Shown here: in pieces, positions 26,546-35,773 of the stretch
How the letters are laid out: each line of letters starts with the position of its first letter
Position numbering within the stretch: the first letter of the stretch is position 1
Source of the DNA: JAFAGX01 sp035623255
GTDB taxonomy: Bacteria; Acidobacteriota; Terriglobia; Terriglobales; Acidobacteriaceae
Assembly: GCA_035623255.1 (NCBI GenBank)
Contig: DASPTU010000010.1
Coordinates: 1 to 64,000, forward strand
DNA length: 64,000 nucleotides
Direction: 5' to 3'
Notes under the pieces: generated by a model
The model's input: only the letters and a program-made list of their open reading frames with translations
Database searches by the model: none
Told to the model about the DNA's origin: nothing
Program-made: the position numbers and the translations under genes

Positions 26546-28159
26546 TCAACGGACCTCTGGGGAGGGCTTGCCGGCCTGGTGATGCTTGAACCAGTCGTTG
26601 GCCTGCTTTTGCGCAGCGATAATCTGGGCGCGGCTCAGCCGGGAGGCGAGCAGGGCTACGCGTGATCTGCTGGCTTCGTCGCCCCCAGCTTCCGCCAGAA
26701 AAGACCAGAAGTAGGCCTGAGTCAAATCGGGAGCTACGCCACGCCCGGCCCAGTAGTAGGCACCAAGTGTCGCCTGTGCGGCAACCTGGCCTTGGTTCGC
26801 CGCTTTGGTGAACCAACGGACAGCCTCGGCGTAGTCCTGCTGGACCTCATCTCCGGTCGCGTATCGAACTCCGACGGCAAATTGGGCGGTTGGGTCTCCC
26901 TGGTCAGCTAAACGACGAAGCGATTCGAAGTTCTCAACTGCAGCAGCACCATCAGACGCAGGCGACGAACTGCTTCTTAACTGGCTAGCCGGAGGAGATG
27001 TCACGTGGGATCCTGCATTGTCCCAGGACGTTATTAGCCACAGAGCCACCGCGATGACAGTGAGTGCAGCCGCGAAGAGAAGCAGGTTACGGAAACGGTA
27101 AAGTTTAAACCGGGACGGGTCAGGGGATTCCTCCAGTGAGAATTCGTCATCCAAGCGGCCCGAGCTTGGAGACGATGCATCCTCCGCAAATCCGGCCCGG
27201 TGCACCGCTTCCGCGGTGATCTCCGCCAGGCGTGAGAGTACAAGCTCGGCTTCTGCGCTAAATACATGCGCTTCCGCCGAGAAAACTTCGATCAGTCCGA
27301 TGATGGACAGCTCCCAACGAATCGGCGCCGCGATCATTGACCGGATTCCCAGGTGCCGGCAACTTTCACGATCTACCCGCTCATCGGTTTCAGAATCGTC
27401 GCAACGAAGTAACAAACCGGTGCGGACACATTCGCCGGAGAAACCGGAGCCAACTTTGAGATGTGCGCCGGCCGAAGGAGCCGAGGGGCCGAAAGTGGCG
27501 CGGCAGACCATATCTTGACCTTCGGTGAGAGCGATAGCGGCACCGTCGGCGTGTGTGAAAGCCAAGGCCCGACGCACCAGCAGGTACAAGGCTGCATCCA
27601 AATCGGTTCCCAACGCCTCTACTTCTCGGTCTACCGCCTCCAAACCTGTGAGTATGACGCTATGGTCTGCCGCGGCGGGGGCTTCGAAACTCTCGACAGC
27701 CCTCACACCCGACAGGTCAGGCAAGCTTTGAGTAGCAACGTCCTCGTTCCCGGATGCCTCCGCCGCGCGGTTGACCCAGCCTGCGACTGCATTCGCGAAC
27801 AGCCACTTCTTGAGCTCGAAGCTCAAATCGCGAGGCATGCCTGCGAACTGAATTCCGGCGCGGCCCGACGAACCCGTCCAGACGACCTTCCCATCCGTAC
27901 GAATGGTGGCCTTAATTTCAGGAAGATCCAGAACGAAAGTTGCATGCTGGTCGACTTTGAGCGGGGACGAAGTCTGGATCGCCATCCCATCTTCGCTGAG
28001 GTTGATGATCTCGCTCAGATCGAGTGCGGTATCAGTGGGGCTGTCGCCGAGGCTAGCATAAGCAGGTAATTGCACTTTGTGCCGCACACGTCGGCGACGA
28101 TCAGAATGAACTGGGGGTTGCAAGCCGATGTGGGCAGGATTGGGCCCGGGAGTTTGCAT
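26546..28159 (-). CDS. PilZ-GAF-TM-Sel1 regulatory membrane protein
   Basis: 537 residues. PilZ domain (about 20-120) with DRRRRVRHKVQLPA (RxxxR present) and INLSEDGM, so c-di-GMP binding is plausible. GAF domain (about 175-330) has the CVRTG...CDDSETD...LGIRSMIAAPI pattern. One transmembrane helix at about 356-376 is followed by an extracytoplasmic tail with two or three Sel1 repeats (QFAVGVRYATGDEVQQDYAEAVRWF, ATLGAYYWAGRGVAPDLTQAYFW). It may couple second-messenger and small-molecule sensing to protein interactions across the membrane. It is sandwiched between a related GAF gene upstream and amrS downstream on the same strand. Confidence 0.85.
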   Translation of the reverse strand: MQTPGPNPAHIGLQPPVHSDRRRRVRHKVQLPAYASLGDSPTDTALDLSEIINLSEDGMAIQTSSPLKVDQHATFVLDLPEIKATIRTDGKVVWTGSSGRAGIQFAGMPRDLSFELKKWLFANAVAGWVNRAAEASGNEDVATQSLPDLSGVRAVESFEAPAAADHSVILTGLEAVDREVEALGTDLDAALYLLVRRALAFTHADGAAIALTEGQDMVCRATFGPSAPSAGAHLKVGSGFSGECVRTGLLLRCDDSETDERVDRESCRHLGIRSMIAAPIRWELSIIGLIEVFSAEAHVFSAEAELVLSRLAEITAEAVHRAGFAEDASSPSSGRLDDEFSLEESPDPSRFKLYRFRNLLLFAAALTVIAVALWLITSWDNAGSHVTSPPASQLRSSSSPASDGAAAVENFESLRRLADQGDPTAQFAVGVRYATGDEVQQDYAEAVRWFTKAANQGQVAAQATLGAYYWAGRGVAPDLTQAYFWSFLAEAGGDEASRSRVALLASRLSRAQIIAAQKQANDWFKHHQAGKPSPEVR

Positions 28160-28221
28160 GACAAATTTGCTCCATATTAACTCAGCATGGATCGCCTGAA
28201 GCAGAAGAAGAATCGGGAAAG

Positions 28222-29046
28222 TTATCGCTGGTTTGCGCTTCGCAGATTGGAGAGCCGGGCGATGGCGGCAACCATCATGCTGGAGAGCAACTGCATCGTT
28301 GCCACATCGCGATGATCGAAGGCGTAGGGGGCTGCGGAGAGGACTTCAAAGACTCCCAGGGTGCGACGGAAATGACGCAGCGGAGCAGCCAGGATCGAGC
28401 GCACTCCCAGGCGGTGGCAACTGGCCAGGTCCACCCGGGGATTTCGCTCGGCATCGTGACACAAGACAACTTCACCAGTTCGAACACAGTCGGCGGAGAT
28501 GCCGGATTCGGTCTGCAAGCGGACGCCCAAGTCGGGCGCAGTCCGTCCGGCGCGGGCACGGCAGACGATTTCATCGCCATGGCGCAACGCGATCGCCGCC
28601 CCGGTGGCGCCAGTTAGAACTTGGGCGCGCTCGGCGATTACGCTAATAGCGGGCTCCAGTTCGATCTCGTCGGAGTGGAACTCCGGTCCCACGCTGGAAC
28701 GGTGAGGCACAGGTGGGGCTACGTGTGAGTTCAGTGTGCGGGCATGATGGCGCGACGGTGCGAGGGCACTGAAGGAAGCGGGTACCCGTTCCTCGGATAC
28801 CGACGACGGCACGGTTTGCAATAGCTCACGCACCAGCCGGTCTAACTCAGCGTCGGCAATGACGTGCGCAGTCTGCTGTCCTCGCAGGGAACCTCCCAGA
28901 ATGCGCGAGAGGCTTAGCACCGCCCTACTGCCGCAACGGAAGCAATTGGGGGTGTTGTTCTTGCTGATCAACTCACATTCGACGCAGAAAACGGCAGTTT
29001 GCAGTTCGATGAAACTTATGTCCTGCCCTGTAAGCTTTTCTGCCAT
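28222..29046 (-). CDS. GAF-domain protein with N-terminal zinc-ribbon-like motif
   Basis: 274 residues from the ATG at 29046 (MAEKLTG); the frame extends 13 codons upstream without a better signal. Near the N-terminus VFCVECELIS...CFRCG gives two Cys pairs suggestive of a zinc ribbon, then a linker and a GAF domain (about 130-270, GAAIALRHGDEIVCRARAG, CVRTGEVVLCHDAE, LGVRSILAAPL). The GAF module is clearly paralogous to the one in the PilZ-GAF-Sel1 protein 62 nt downstream. No output domain is seen; it probably acts through protein contacts. Confidence 0.75.
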   Translation of the reverse strand: MAEKLTGQDISFIELQTAVFCVECELISKNNTPNCFRCGSRAVLSLSRILGGSLRGQQTAHVIADAELDRLVRELLQTVPSSVSEERVPASFSALAPSRHHARTLNSHVAPPVPHRSSVGPEFHSDEIELEPAISVIAERAQVLTGATGAAIALRHGDEIVCRARAGRTAPDLGVRLQTESGISADCVRTGEVVLCHDAERNPRVDLASCHRLGVRSILAAPLRHFRRTLGVFEVLSAAPYAFDHRDVATMQLLSSMMVAAIARLSNLRSANQR

Positions 29047-29246
29047 GGTTACGACTTTTGCGAAGCAGAAAAGTAAATGGCTCAATGGAATAGCGAAAGT
29101 GGCGGCGCTGGTTCGAGACTGTGGATAATTCCGGCTCTCGCATTGGAGGAATAACTCAGACCAGAGCAGGCGCTGAGCGCCGAATTACGGTTCGTATCGC
29201 TCAGGTTGAATCTGTCTCGAATATGCTCTCATCGAGTATTCTTAGA

Positions 29247-31739
29247 ATGTCAATGTCTGAGAGGGTCAGAAACGCGACGGCAATTGCGACTGAGGTTCAC
29301 GAGGCCGAGCGCGAGCACATATTCGATGCGTTCCGTCGGTGGGGCTATCTCGAAGCTGATCTCGATCCACTAGGCTTTTTGCGTCCGGCGAAGATTTCTG
29401 AGCTGGAGGTTTACGGTGAAGTGGCGCGCGAGGCGCGTCAGGTTTACTGCGGAACGATCGGCGTCGAATTCATGCATATTGCTGATCCCGAGCGGAGACA
29501 TTGGATTCAGCAGCATATGGAAGGGCCCCAGCCGCCAGTCGATCAGGAAGCCGCTTTAGATCAGCTTATTCGCGCGGAACTGTTCGAGTTGGTGTTGCAG
29601 CAACGTTACCTCGGCACTAAGCGGTTCTCTCTGGAAGGCACAACTGCACTCATTCCCCTGGTGGACGAGATTCTGGAAGTTGCCGCGCAACATGGAGCGC
29701 TGGAGTTAGTGATGGGCATGAGCCACCGGGGCCGGCTGAACGTGATCGTTCAGGTCGCAAAACGCGCACCAGAAGAGGTTTTCGCAGGTTTTGAAGACGT
29801 AGATCCGCGGAGCGTCCTGGGCAGCGGCGATGTGAAGTACCACATGGGTGCAACCGGGGAATACGTGACGCGAACAGGAGGAAAGGTTCACATTCACCTG
29901 GTTTCAAACCCCAGCCACCTGGAGGCGGTGGATCCGGTAACCGTCGGGCGCACCCGCGCAAAGCAGGATCGCGCCGGCGAAGCGGGCAAGATCAAATACC
30001 TGCCACTGCTGGTGCACGGGGATGCCGCCTTTGCAGGACAAGGAATTGTTGCGGAGACGCTGAATTTAGCTGATCTCCCCGGCTATACAGTCGGAGGTAC
30101 GATCCACATCATCGCCAATAATCTGATCGGGTTTACGACTGTGCCAAAAGAGGCACATTCGTCGCGCTTTTCCGCCCAGCTCGTGCGACGCCAAGAGATT
30201 CCGATTTTCCACGTCAATGCCGAGGACGTTGACGCGGTCATTCGAGTTGGACAATTGGCAACCGAATACCGTTATCAATTTGGCAACGATGTTGTCATCG
30301 ATCTGATTGGTTACCGGCGGCACGGTCACAGTGAAGTCGACGATCCCACCATCACGCAACCGTTACGGTACAAGGCGATTAAGGACCATCCACCTTTGTG
30401 GGAAATCTACGCGGAGGATATCGGCGCCGAGGGTGTGCAGTCGCGAGTTCAGTCGGTCCGCGAAGAATACGAAAATGCGCAACAGAAGGCTGCTGAGCTT
30501 ACCAAGAAGCCGAGCATGCGTGATCTGCCTGCTTACTGGGACGGCTACGAAGGAGGCCGTTACAAGCCGGATTACGCCGTTGATACCGGATTGTCGATGC
30601 TGGAATTACGCGACATTACGGAACGGCTGACCAGCTTCCTGGCCGATTTTCATATCCATCCCAAAGTGAAAAAGTTGCTCGAGCAACGGGCTGAGATGGG
30701 CGAGGGTAAGCGGCCAGTCGATTACGGGATGGCTGAAGCACTGGCTTTCGGAAGTCTGGTGAAGGCAGGAATTCCGATACGGTTGACCGGCCAGGATAGT
30801 CGTCGCGGGACATTCAACCAGAGGCACTCAGTTCTGGTGGATATCGAAGACGAGCACGAATATGTGCCCTTGCAGAACATCTCTGCCGATCAAGCACGAT
30901 GCGACATTTATAACTCGACCCTTTCTGAGGCTGGAGTGCTGGGCTTCGAGTATGGATATAGCCGAGACTATCCTGAGGCGCTGGTCCTATGGGAGGCACA
31001 ATTCGGGGACTTTGCGAATGTCGCGCAGGCGGTGATCGATCAGTTTGTAAGCGCGGGTGAGGATAAATGGGGACTGCTTTCCGGTTTGGTGCTACTGCTG
31101 CCCCATGGCTATGAAGGTCAGGGACCGGAACATTCGAGCGCCCGCATCGAGCGATTCTTACAGCTTGCCGCGCGCGACAATTTTCAGATTTGTCAGCCGT
31201 CCTATGCCGCACAGTACTTTCACCTGCTGCGTCGGCAGGCGCTTTCTCACTGGCGCAAACCGCTAGTGGTATTCACGCCGAAAAGTATGCTGCGGCATCC
31301 GGATGCATCCTCGCCTATAGAAGACTTCACTCACCAGCGATTTCTTCAGGTCGTGCCCGACACCGAGGTCGAAGGTGCAAGCCGAGTCCTTCTCTGTACG
31401 GGAAAGATTGGCCACGAGTTACGTGAAGAGCGGAAAAAGCGGAACGACAAGTCGACTGCGATTGTTTTCGTAGACCAGCTCTATCCATTTCCTGAGGCCG
31501 AACTAAGCGCCGAACTCAACCGCCATTCCGGTGCTCGCGAAATTGTCTGGGTCCAGGAAGAACCCGCGAACATGGGTGCGCTTCCTTATATGCTCCCCAG
31601 ATTGCGCCACATCGCGGGGGAGAGATCGATTCTCTCGGTAAAACGCTCGGCGAGCCCCAGCCCGGCGACTGGTTCGGCTAAGGCGCACGAAATGGAACAG
31701 AAAACGCTACTCGCGCTCGCCTTTTCGCCCAAGAAATGA
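29247..31739 (+). CDS. sucA: 2-oxoglutarate dehydrogenase E1 component
   Basis: About 830 residues. Thiamine-diphosphate enzyme decarboxylating 2-oxoglutarate in the TCA cycle. Conserved parts: GMSHRGRLNV, GDVKYHMG, VSNPSHLEAVDPV, the ThDP/Mg motif VIDLIGYRRHGHSEVDDP, RLTGQDSRRGTF and the C-terminal VQEEPANMGA. The frame is open to a GTG at 29121; the first 40 residues of that version look non-conserved, so an ATG at 29247 or 29253 is preferred, but no start has a good RBS. The E2 gene (sucB) is not adjacent. The 3' end overlaps the convergent Sel1 gene by 33 nt. Confidence 0.93.
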   Translation: MSMSERVRNATAIATEVHEAEREHIFDAFRRWGYLEADLDPLGFLRPAKISELEVYGEVAREARQVYCGTIGVEFMHIADPERRHWIQQHMEGPQPPVDQEAALDQLIRAELFELVLQQRYLGTKRFSLEGTTALIPLVDEILEVAAQHGALELVMGMSHRGRLNVIVQVAKRAPEEVFAGFEDVDPRSVLGSGDVKYHMGATGEYVTRTGGKVHIHLVSNPSHLEAVDPVTVGRTRAKQDRAGEAGKIKYLPLLVHGDAAFAGQGIVAETLNLADLPGYTVGGTIHIIANNLIGFTTVPKEAHSSRFSAQLVRRQEIPIFHVNAEDVDAVIRVGQLATEYRYQFGNDVVIDLIGYRRHGHSEVDDPTITQPLRYKAIKDHPPLWEIYAEDIGAEGVQSRVQSVREEYENAQQKAAELTKKPSMRDLPAYWDGYEGGRYKPDYAVDTGLSMLELRDITERLTSFLADFHIHPKVKKLLEQRAEMGEGKRPVDYGMAEALAFGSLVKAGIPIRLTGQDSRRGTFNQRHSVLVDIEDEHEYVPLQNISADQARCDIYNSTLSEAGVLGFEYGYSRDYPEALVLWEAQFGDFANVAQAVIDQFVSAGEDKWGLLSGLVLLLPHGYEGQGPEHSSARIERFLQLAARDNFQICQPSYAAQYFHLLRRQALSHWRKPLVVFTPKSMLRHPDASSPIEDFTHQRFLQVVPDTEVEGASRVLLCTGKIGHELREERKKRNDKSTAIVFVDQLYPFPEAELSAELNRHSGAREIVWVQEEPANMGALPYMLPRLRHIAGERSILSVKRSASPSPATGSAKAHEMEQKTLLALAFSPKK

Positions 31740-32693
31740 CGATGGCTCCGAAGGTAAGGTCTGGCTCGTATCTGGCTGACCTGAAGGCGCACTCATCGAG
31801 GCGTCCGATTCTGCTTCCTCTTTCATACCCGCCATTGCCTGAACTCCCTGACGCCGGGCGAGAATCACTTGCAGGTTATGTTGGCCTTCTGGAGAGCCAT
31901 TCGCCGCTGCCATGCGATACCACTTCTCGGCCTGGGAATAGTCCTGTAAAACGCCTTCACCGTGCGAGTATGCGAAACCGAGTTGAGCCTGCGCTGATGG
32001 CAAGCCGTGGTCGGAAGCTTTGCGAAACCATTTGACCGATTCAGCAAGATCCCGAGGCACGCCAGTTCCGTGCAGGTATATCCGGCCTATTTCAAATTCC
32101 GCCGGGGCAAAACCTTGTTTCGCGGCTTTTCTGTACCACTTGGTTGCCTCCGTAAGATCAAGGGGGACCCCTCTTCCACTGGAATACATGAATCCGAGGT
32201 TTGTTTCCGCTCCTGCATATCCTTGATCGGCGGCCTTGCGATACCAAAACACGGCCGTGTCGTTGCTCTGCGAAACGCCCCGACCTTCTGCAAACATGAA
32301 CCCTACGTTGTTTTGCCCGGTAGGATGGCCCGCAGCGGCAGCGCGCATGTACCAGCGAATCGCCTCCGCGTCACTCTGTTGCACGCCTAATCCGTGCGAG
32401 TACAGACCTCCGAGGTTGGTCTGAGCGCCGGCGTTGCCGCGGTCAGCTGACCGCTTGTACCAATACGCGGCCTGGCTGTAGTCGCGCGGAACACCCAGGC
32501 CAACCTCGTAAGCTAATGCAACCCGAAACTCCGCCTCAGAGTCACCGTTCTCAGCCCTTTGGAGCAGTCGTGCCCAGTTTTCCGGTGCTTTTGTCCGACC
32601 GTCGAACAACTCTTCAGCGTTACAACCCGCAACCGTCGCGGACGGAATTGCAATCAACACCACCAGCATGCGTGTCAAGGCCTGTAATGTCAT
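31707..32693 (-). CDS. Sel1-repeat lipoprotein
   Basis: 328 residues from the ATG at 32693. The N-terminal signal ends in TVAGC, a lipobox, so lipidation at the Cys is likely. About seven Sel1/TPR-like repeats of 36 residues follow (A.Y..G.GV..D..EA.KWYRKAA..G.A.A...LG pattern), then a low-complexity Ser/Pro/Glu tail. Sel1 proteins are scaffolds for protein-protein contacts. The C-terminal 11 codons overlap the 3' end of sucA on the other strand. Its promoter region is shared with the hydantoinase-like gene and contains an 18-bp palindrome. Confidence 0.85.
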   Translation of the reverse strand: MTLQALTRMLVVLIAIPSATVAGCNAEELFDGRTKAPENWARLLQRAENGDSEAEFRVALAYEVGLGVPRDYSQAAYWYKRSADRGNAGAQTNLGGLYSHGLGVQQSDAEAIRWYMRAAAAGHPTGQNNVGFMFAEGRGVSQSNDTAVFWYRKAADQGYAGAETNLGFMYSSGRGVPLDLTEATKWYRKAAKQGFAPAEFEIGRIYLHGTGVPRDLAESVKWFRKASDHGLPSAQAQLGFAYSHGEGVLQDYSQAEKWYRMAAANGSPEGQHNLQVILARRQGVQAMAGMKEEAESDASMSAPSGQPDTSQTLPSEPSSFLGRKGERE

Positions 32694-32840
32694 TTCGCAC
32701 CCCACAACAGCTCCAACGTTGCGGGTATGGACGCGGAGCGCGAAAAGTTGTCACGTCAATTCGGCGGAAAGAAAAAAAATCTGCGGAAAAAATTTCTCGG
32801 TTCCGGAAACACTGCACAAACACAGTTCAAGGTCGATGTG

Positions 32841-32858
32841 AAGAACAACGTTGTTCTT
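32841..32858. promoter_or_regulatory. 18-bp perfect palindrome in a divergent promoter region
   Basis: AAGAACAACGTTGTTCTT is fully self-complementary without a spacer. It lies 148 nt from the Sel1 lipoprotein start and 113 nt from the hydantoinase-like start, so it is a candidate operator for a dimeric regulator. No regulator gene is adjacent. Confidence 0.5.
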
Positions 32859-32970
32859 GAGGTTGTAGTGGAGTGTTGCGAGGTTTTCCGGTGGTGGCCC
32901 CGCATGAGAAGGCCGCGTTACCAGCAGACGGCCGCCCCTGGATGGTACCCTAGCGTTCCGGTTGTACGGC

Positions 32971-34998
32971 ATGAAACCTGGTCCTCCATCTCGGCAGACG
33001 TGTGTTGCGATCGATACGGGCGGTACATTTACCGACTGTGTTTGGATAGAGAAAAACAAACTGCGAATAGTCAAAGTTTTCTCCACCCCAGACGACCCGT
33101 CGCGATCGATCGCAGAAGGGTTGCGAGAGATTGGAATGCGTCCGGCCATTCTCCTGCACGGAACAACAGTCGGGACAAACACCATATTGCAGCGCAAGGG
33201 CGCACGCGTTGCGCTGGTCACGACTGCCGGATTTGAGGATGTGATTGAGATTGGCCGTCAAGCCCGGCCGAAACTGTACGACCTGTTCTTCGATCGGACT
33301 ACACCGTTAGTGCCCTTGGAAAGGCGCTTTGGTGTGGTTGAGCGGACAGCACCCGATGCGAAGATCCTCCGCCCACCCGCCACACGGGAGGTGCGCAAGC
33401 TCGTTGATGCTGTAGGCGAAACGAAACCAGACGCGATTGCGGTTTGCTTGCTGTTTTCGTTCGCGAATCCTCGGAACGAAAGAGACATTGCGAAGGCACT
33501 GAGAAAGCTGCGAGTCCCAATGTCGATTTCCCATGAGATTCTGCCGGAGTTTCGCGAATATGAGCGGACCAGCACAGTGGTGCTCAATGCGTATCTACAG
33601 CCGATCATGGAAAAGTACCTCAACAACCTGCAACGGCGAGTGCGTAGTGAGAATAACAAGACTTCTGTGTTCGTTATGCAGTCCAGTGGCGGGATAACAA
33701 CTCTCAAGGCTGCAAATCGGCAACCTGTACGAACACTGCTTTCGGGACCGGCGGGAGGAGTAGTGGGCGCAGCCGAAATGGCAAGACGAAGCGGATTCGA
33801 GCGCATCATCTCTTTTGATATGGGGGGTACTTCGACTGATGTGGCGCTAGTCGATCGCCTCGTCAAACCGGGCACTCAATCAGAGATAGCCGGCCTGCCA
33901 GCGGCTGTCCCCATGCTCGATATTCATACGGTGGGAGCTGGCGGAGGCTCAATCGCACGCTTCGATACCGCTGGGGCTTTGCGAGTTGGGCCAGAGTCTG
34001 CCGGGGCGGATCCCGGTCCGATCTGTTACGGTCGCGGTACCGAGCCCACCGTCACGGATGCCAACCTGATCCTCGGACGACTGCGCGCAGATCGTTTCCT
34101 CGGAGGAACATTCACCCCCGATCTGGAACGGACTCGCCGCCTCGTGAAGGAATGGCTAAAGCGAAATGCTTCGCGACTAACGGTTGAACAGTTTGCCGGT
34201 GGAATTATCCGAGTGGTCAACTCCACGATGGAGAAAGCGATTCGTGTGGTTTCCATCGAGAGAGGTTATGACCCGCGAGGATTTGCATTCGTGGCCTTCG
34301 GTGGAGCGGGAGGCTTACATGCATGTGAGCTGGCCGAGGCTTTGGCAATACCGATGGTGGTGCTGCCGGCACTGCCTGGAGCACTTTCTGCCTTTGGCAT
34401 TCTGGTGAGCGACGTGGTTAAAGATTATTCAAGAACTGTGCTTTTGCGCTCTCTCGAGGAACTCCCATCACAAGTTCTTGATCGTGAATTTGGCTGGCTG
34501 CGACAGAAGGCAGAGCACGATTTCCGGGTCGAGGGCTGGCGTGGTCGGATCGCATACCGCTACAGCATCGATGTGCGCTATCGAGGGCAAGGATATGAAC
34601 TTAATGTTCCGTACACGCGCGACCTGCACATTACGTTCCGCCGTGAGCACGAGCGGCGCTACGGTTATAGCTACGCGAAGCATGAAATCGAACTGGTGAC
34701 CCTGCGTTTGCGAGCGACCATGGAAAGCTCACAGGCGAAGATGGTGAGGAGTGGCGTAGCTGCCGACCCTCCATCCGGGTTGCCCTCCCGGCGTGGAGAG
34801 AAGGAGAATGCTGCGATTATCTTAAGTGGAAGAAAAGTGCGGAGCACGGTTTATGCGCGGGAGTCGCTGGCTCCAGGCAAGAAGCTTAGGGGGCCGGCGG
34901 TCGTAACCGAGTACAGCGCAACAACGGTCATCCCCGCGGGTAAGAGTTTTTGGCCAGACGCCCACGGAAACCTGCTCATTCAAACGAGGCCGGCTTAA
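32971..34998 (+). CDS. Hydantoinase A / 5-oxoprolinase family protein (HyuA-like)
   Basis: 675 residues from the ATG at 32971. ATP-dependent amidohydrolase of the HyuA/OplA-N type with the actin-like phosphate-binding motifs AIDTGGTFTDCVW near the N-terminus, DMGGTSTDVALVD in the middle and HTVGAGGGSIA, plus AFGGAGGLHACELAE. These enzymes usually pair with a HyuB subunit, or carry it fused as in 5-oxoprolinase; no HyuB is seen here, so the partner is elsewhere or the enzyme works alone (acetone/acetophenone carboxylase subunits belong to the same family). The substrate is unknown. Confidence 0.88.
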   Translation: MKPGPPSRQTCVAIDTGGTFTDCVWIEKNKLRIVKVFSTPDDPSRSIAEGLREIGMRPAILLHGTTVGTNTILQRKGARVALVTTAGFEDVIEIGRQARPKLYDLFFDRTTPLVPLERRFGVVERTAPDAKILRPPATREVRKLVDAVGETKPDAIAVCLLFSFANPRNERDIAKALRKLRVPMSISHEILPEFREYERTSTVVLNAYLQPIMEKYLNNLQRRVRSENNKTSVFVMQSSGGITTLKAANRQPVRTLLSGPAGGVVGAAEMARRSGFERIISFDMGGTSTDVALVDRLVKPGTQSEIAGLPAAVPMLDIHTVGAGGGSIARFDTAGALRVGPESAGADPGPICYGRGTEPTVTDANLILGRLRADRFLGGTFTPDLERTRRLVKEWLKRNASRLTVEQFAGGIIRVVNSTMEKAIRVVSIERGYDPRGFAFVAFGGAGGLHACELAEALAIPMVVLPALPGALSAFGILVSDVVKDYSRTVLLRSLEELPSQVLDREFGWLRQKAEHDFRVEGWRGRIAYRYSIDVRYRGQGYELNVPYTRDLHITFRREHERRYGYSYAKHEIELVTLRLRATMESSQAKMVRSGVAADPPSGLPSRRGEKENAAIILSGRKVRSTVYARESLAPGKKLRGPAVVTEYSATTVIPAGKSFWPDAHGNLLIQTRPA

Positions 34999-35080
34999 GG
35001 GTTTTCCAGATCAATCGTTTAATTGTTTCAATCTGGTTACAATGAGCACAAGATTTGAGCCGCCCGGCTACAATATCTCT

Positions 35081-35773
35081 GTGAAAGCAAGCATTTATGT
35101 AGTGGAGGACGACCCCGATATTTCGCGGCTAGTGCGGCATCATTTGGAAGCCGCAGGCTTTGCAGTAAAACTCTTTCTGACCGGTCACACGGTGGTCGTT
35201 GAATCGGAAAAACAGCGACCCACCCTCTTTATCCTGGACATCATGGTACCGGGCAGAGATGGCTTGGAGCTATGCCGGCAGATTCGGCGCACCCAGTCCC
35301 TTGCCTTCATCCCGATCATTTTCTTGACCGCCAAAAACAGCGAAGCCGATCGTATTCTGGGGCTGGAACTTGGCGCGGACGACTACATACCAAAACCCTT
35401 TAGCCCGCGCGAGCTGGTGGCTCGAGTGAAGGCGGTGTTGCGACGCTTTGAGCGACCTCTTTCCCAGTCGCCGATTCGGGTTGGCGATATCGAGATTGAT
35501 CCCAGCGCGATGACGTTGACGGTTCGTGGCCAACCTGTGACCACGACGGCAACCGAGTTCCGCCTGCTCGACTATTTCGCCCGCCACCTCGGCCGGGTTT
35601 TTAGTCGCGACCAACTTCTCGATTCCGTATGGCGGGACACCGCATACGTGACGCCAAGGTCGGTTGACGTGTATGTGCGGCGAATCCGCGAGAAGATTGA
35701 ACCCGACGCTGAAAATCCGCGCTATCTGAAAACTGTACGCGGTGCTGGTTACCGTTTTGAGGCTCCGAAGTGA
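35081..35773 (+). CDS. phoB: OmpR/PhoB-family response regulator
   Basis: 230 residues from the GTG at 35081, where the receiver begins (KASIYVVEDDPD); an ATG at 35042 adds 13 poorly conserved residues and overlaps a TACAAT -10-like element. Receiver with acidic pair Glu9/Asp10/Asp11, phospho-Asp53 (LFILDIMVPG) and Lys in YIPKPFSP; C-terminal winged helix (about 130-228, TATEFRLLDYFARHLGRVFSRDQLLDSVW). Followed by an overlapping histidine kinase and a PhoU homologue, so probably the phosphate-response regulator. No pst transporter genes are in the window, so the specific name is an inference. Confidence 0.85.
   Translation: MKASIYVVEDDPDISRLVRHHLEAAGFAVKLFLTGHTVVVESEKQRPTLFILDIMVPGRDGLELCRQIRRTQSLAFIPIIFLTAKNSEADRILGLELGADDYIPKPFSPRELVARVKAVLRRFERPLSQSPIRVGDIEIDPSAMTLTVRGQPVTTTATEFRLLDYFARHLGRVFSRDQLLDSVWRDTAYVTPRSVDVYVRRIREKIEPDAENPRYLKTVRGAGYRFEAPK

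Noticed and set aside
32727..33236. 169-codon frame overlapping the start of the hydantoinase-like gene
   Set aside because: Crosses the palindrome and promoter region and runs out of frame through a well-conserved gene; its translation resembles no family.
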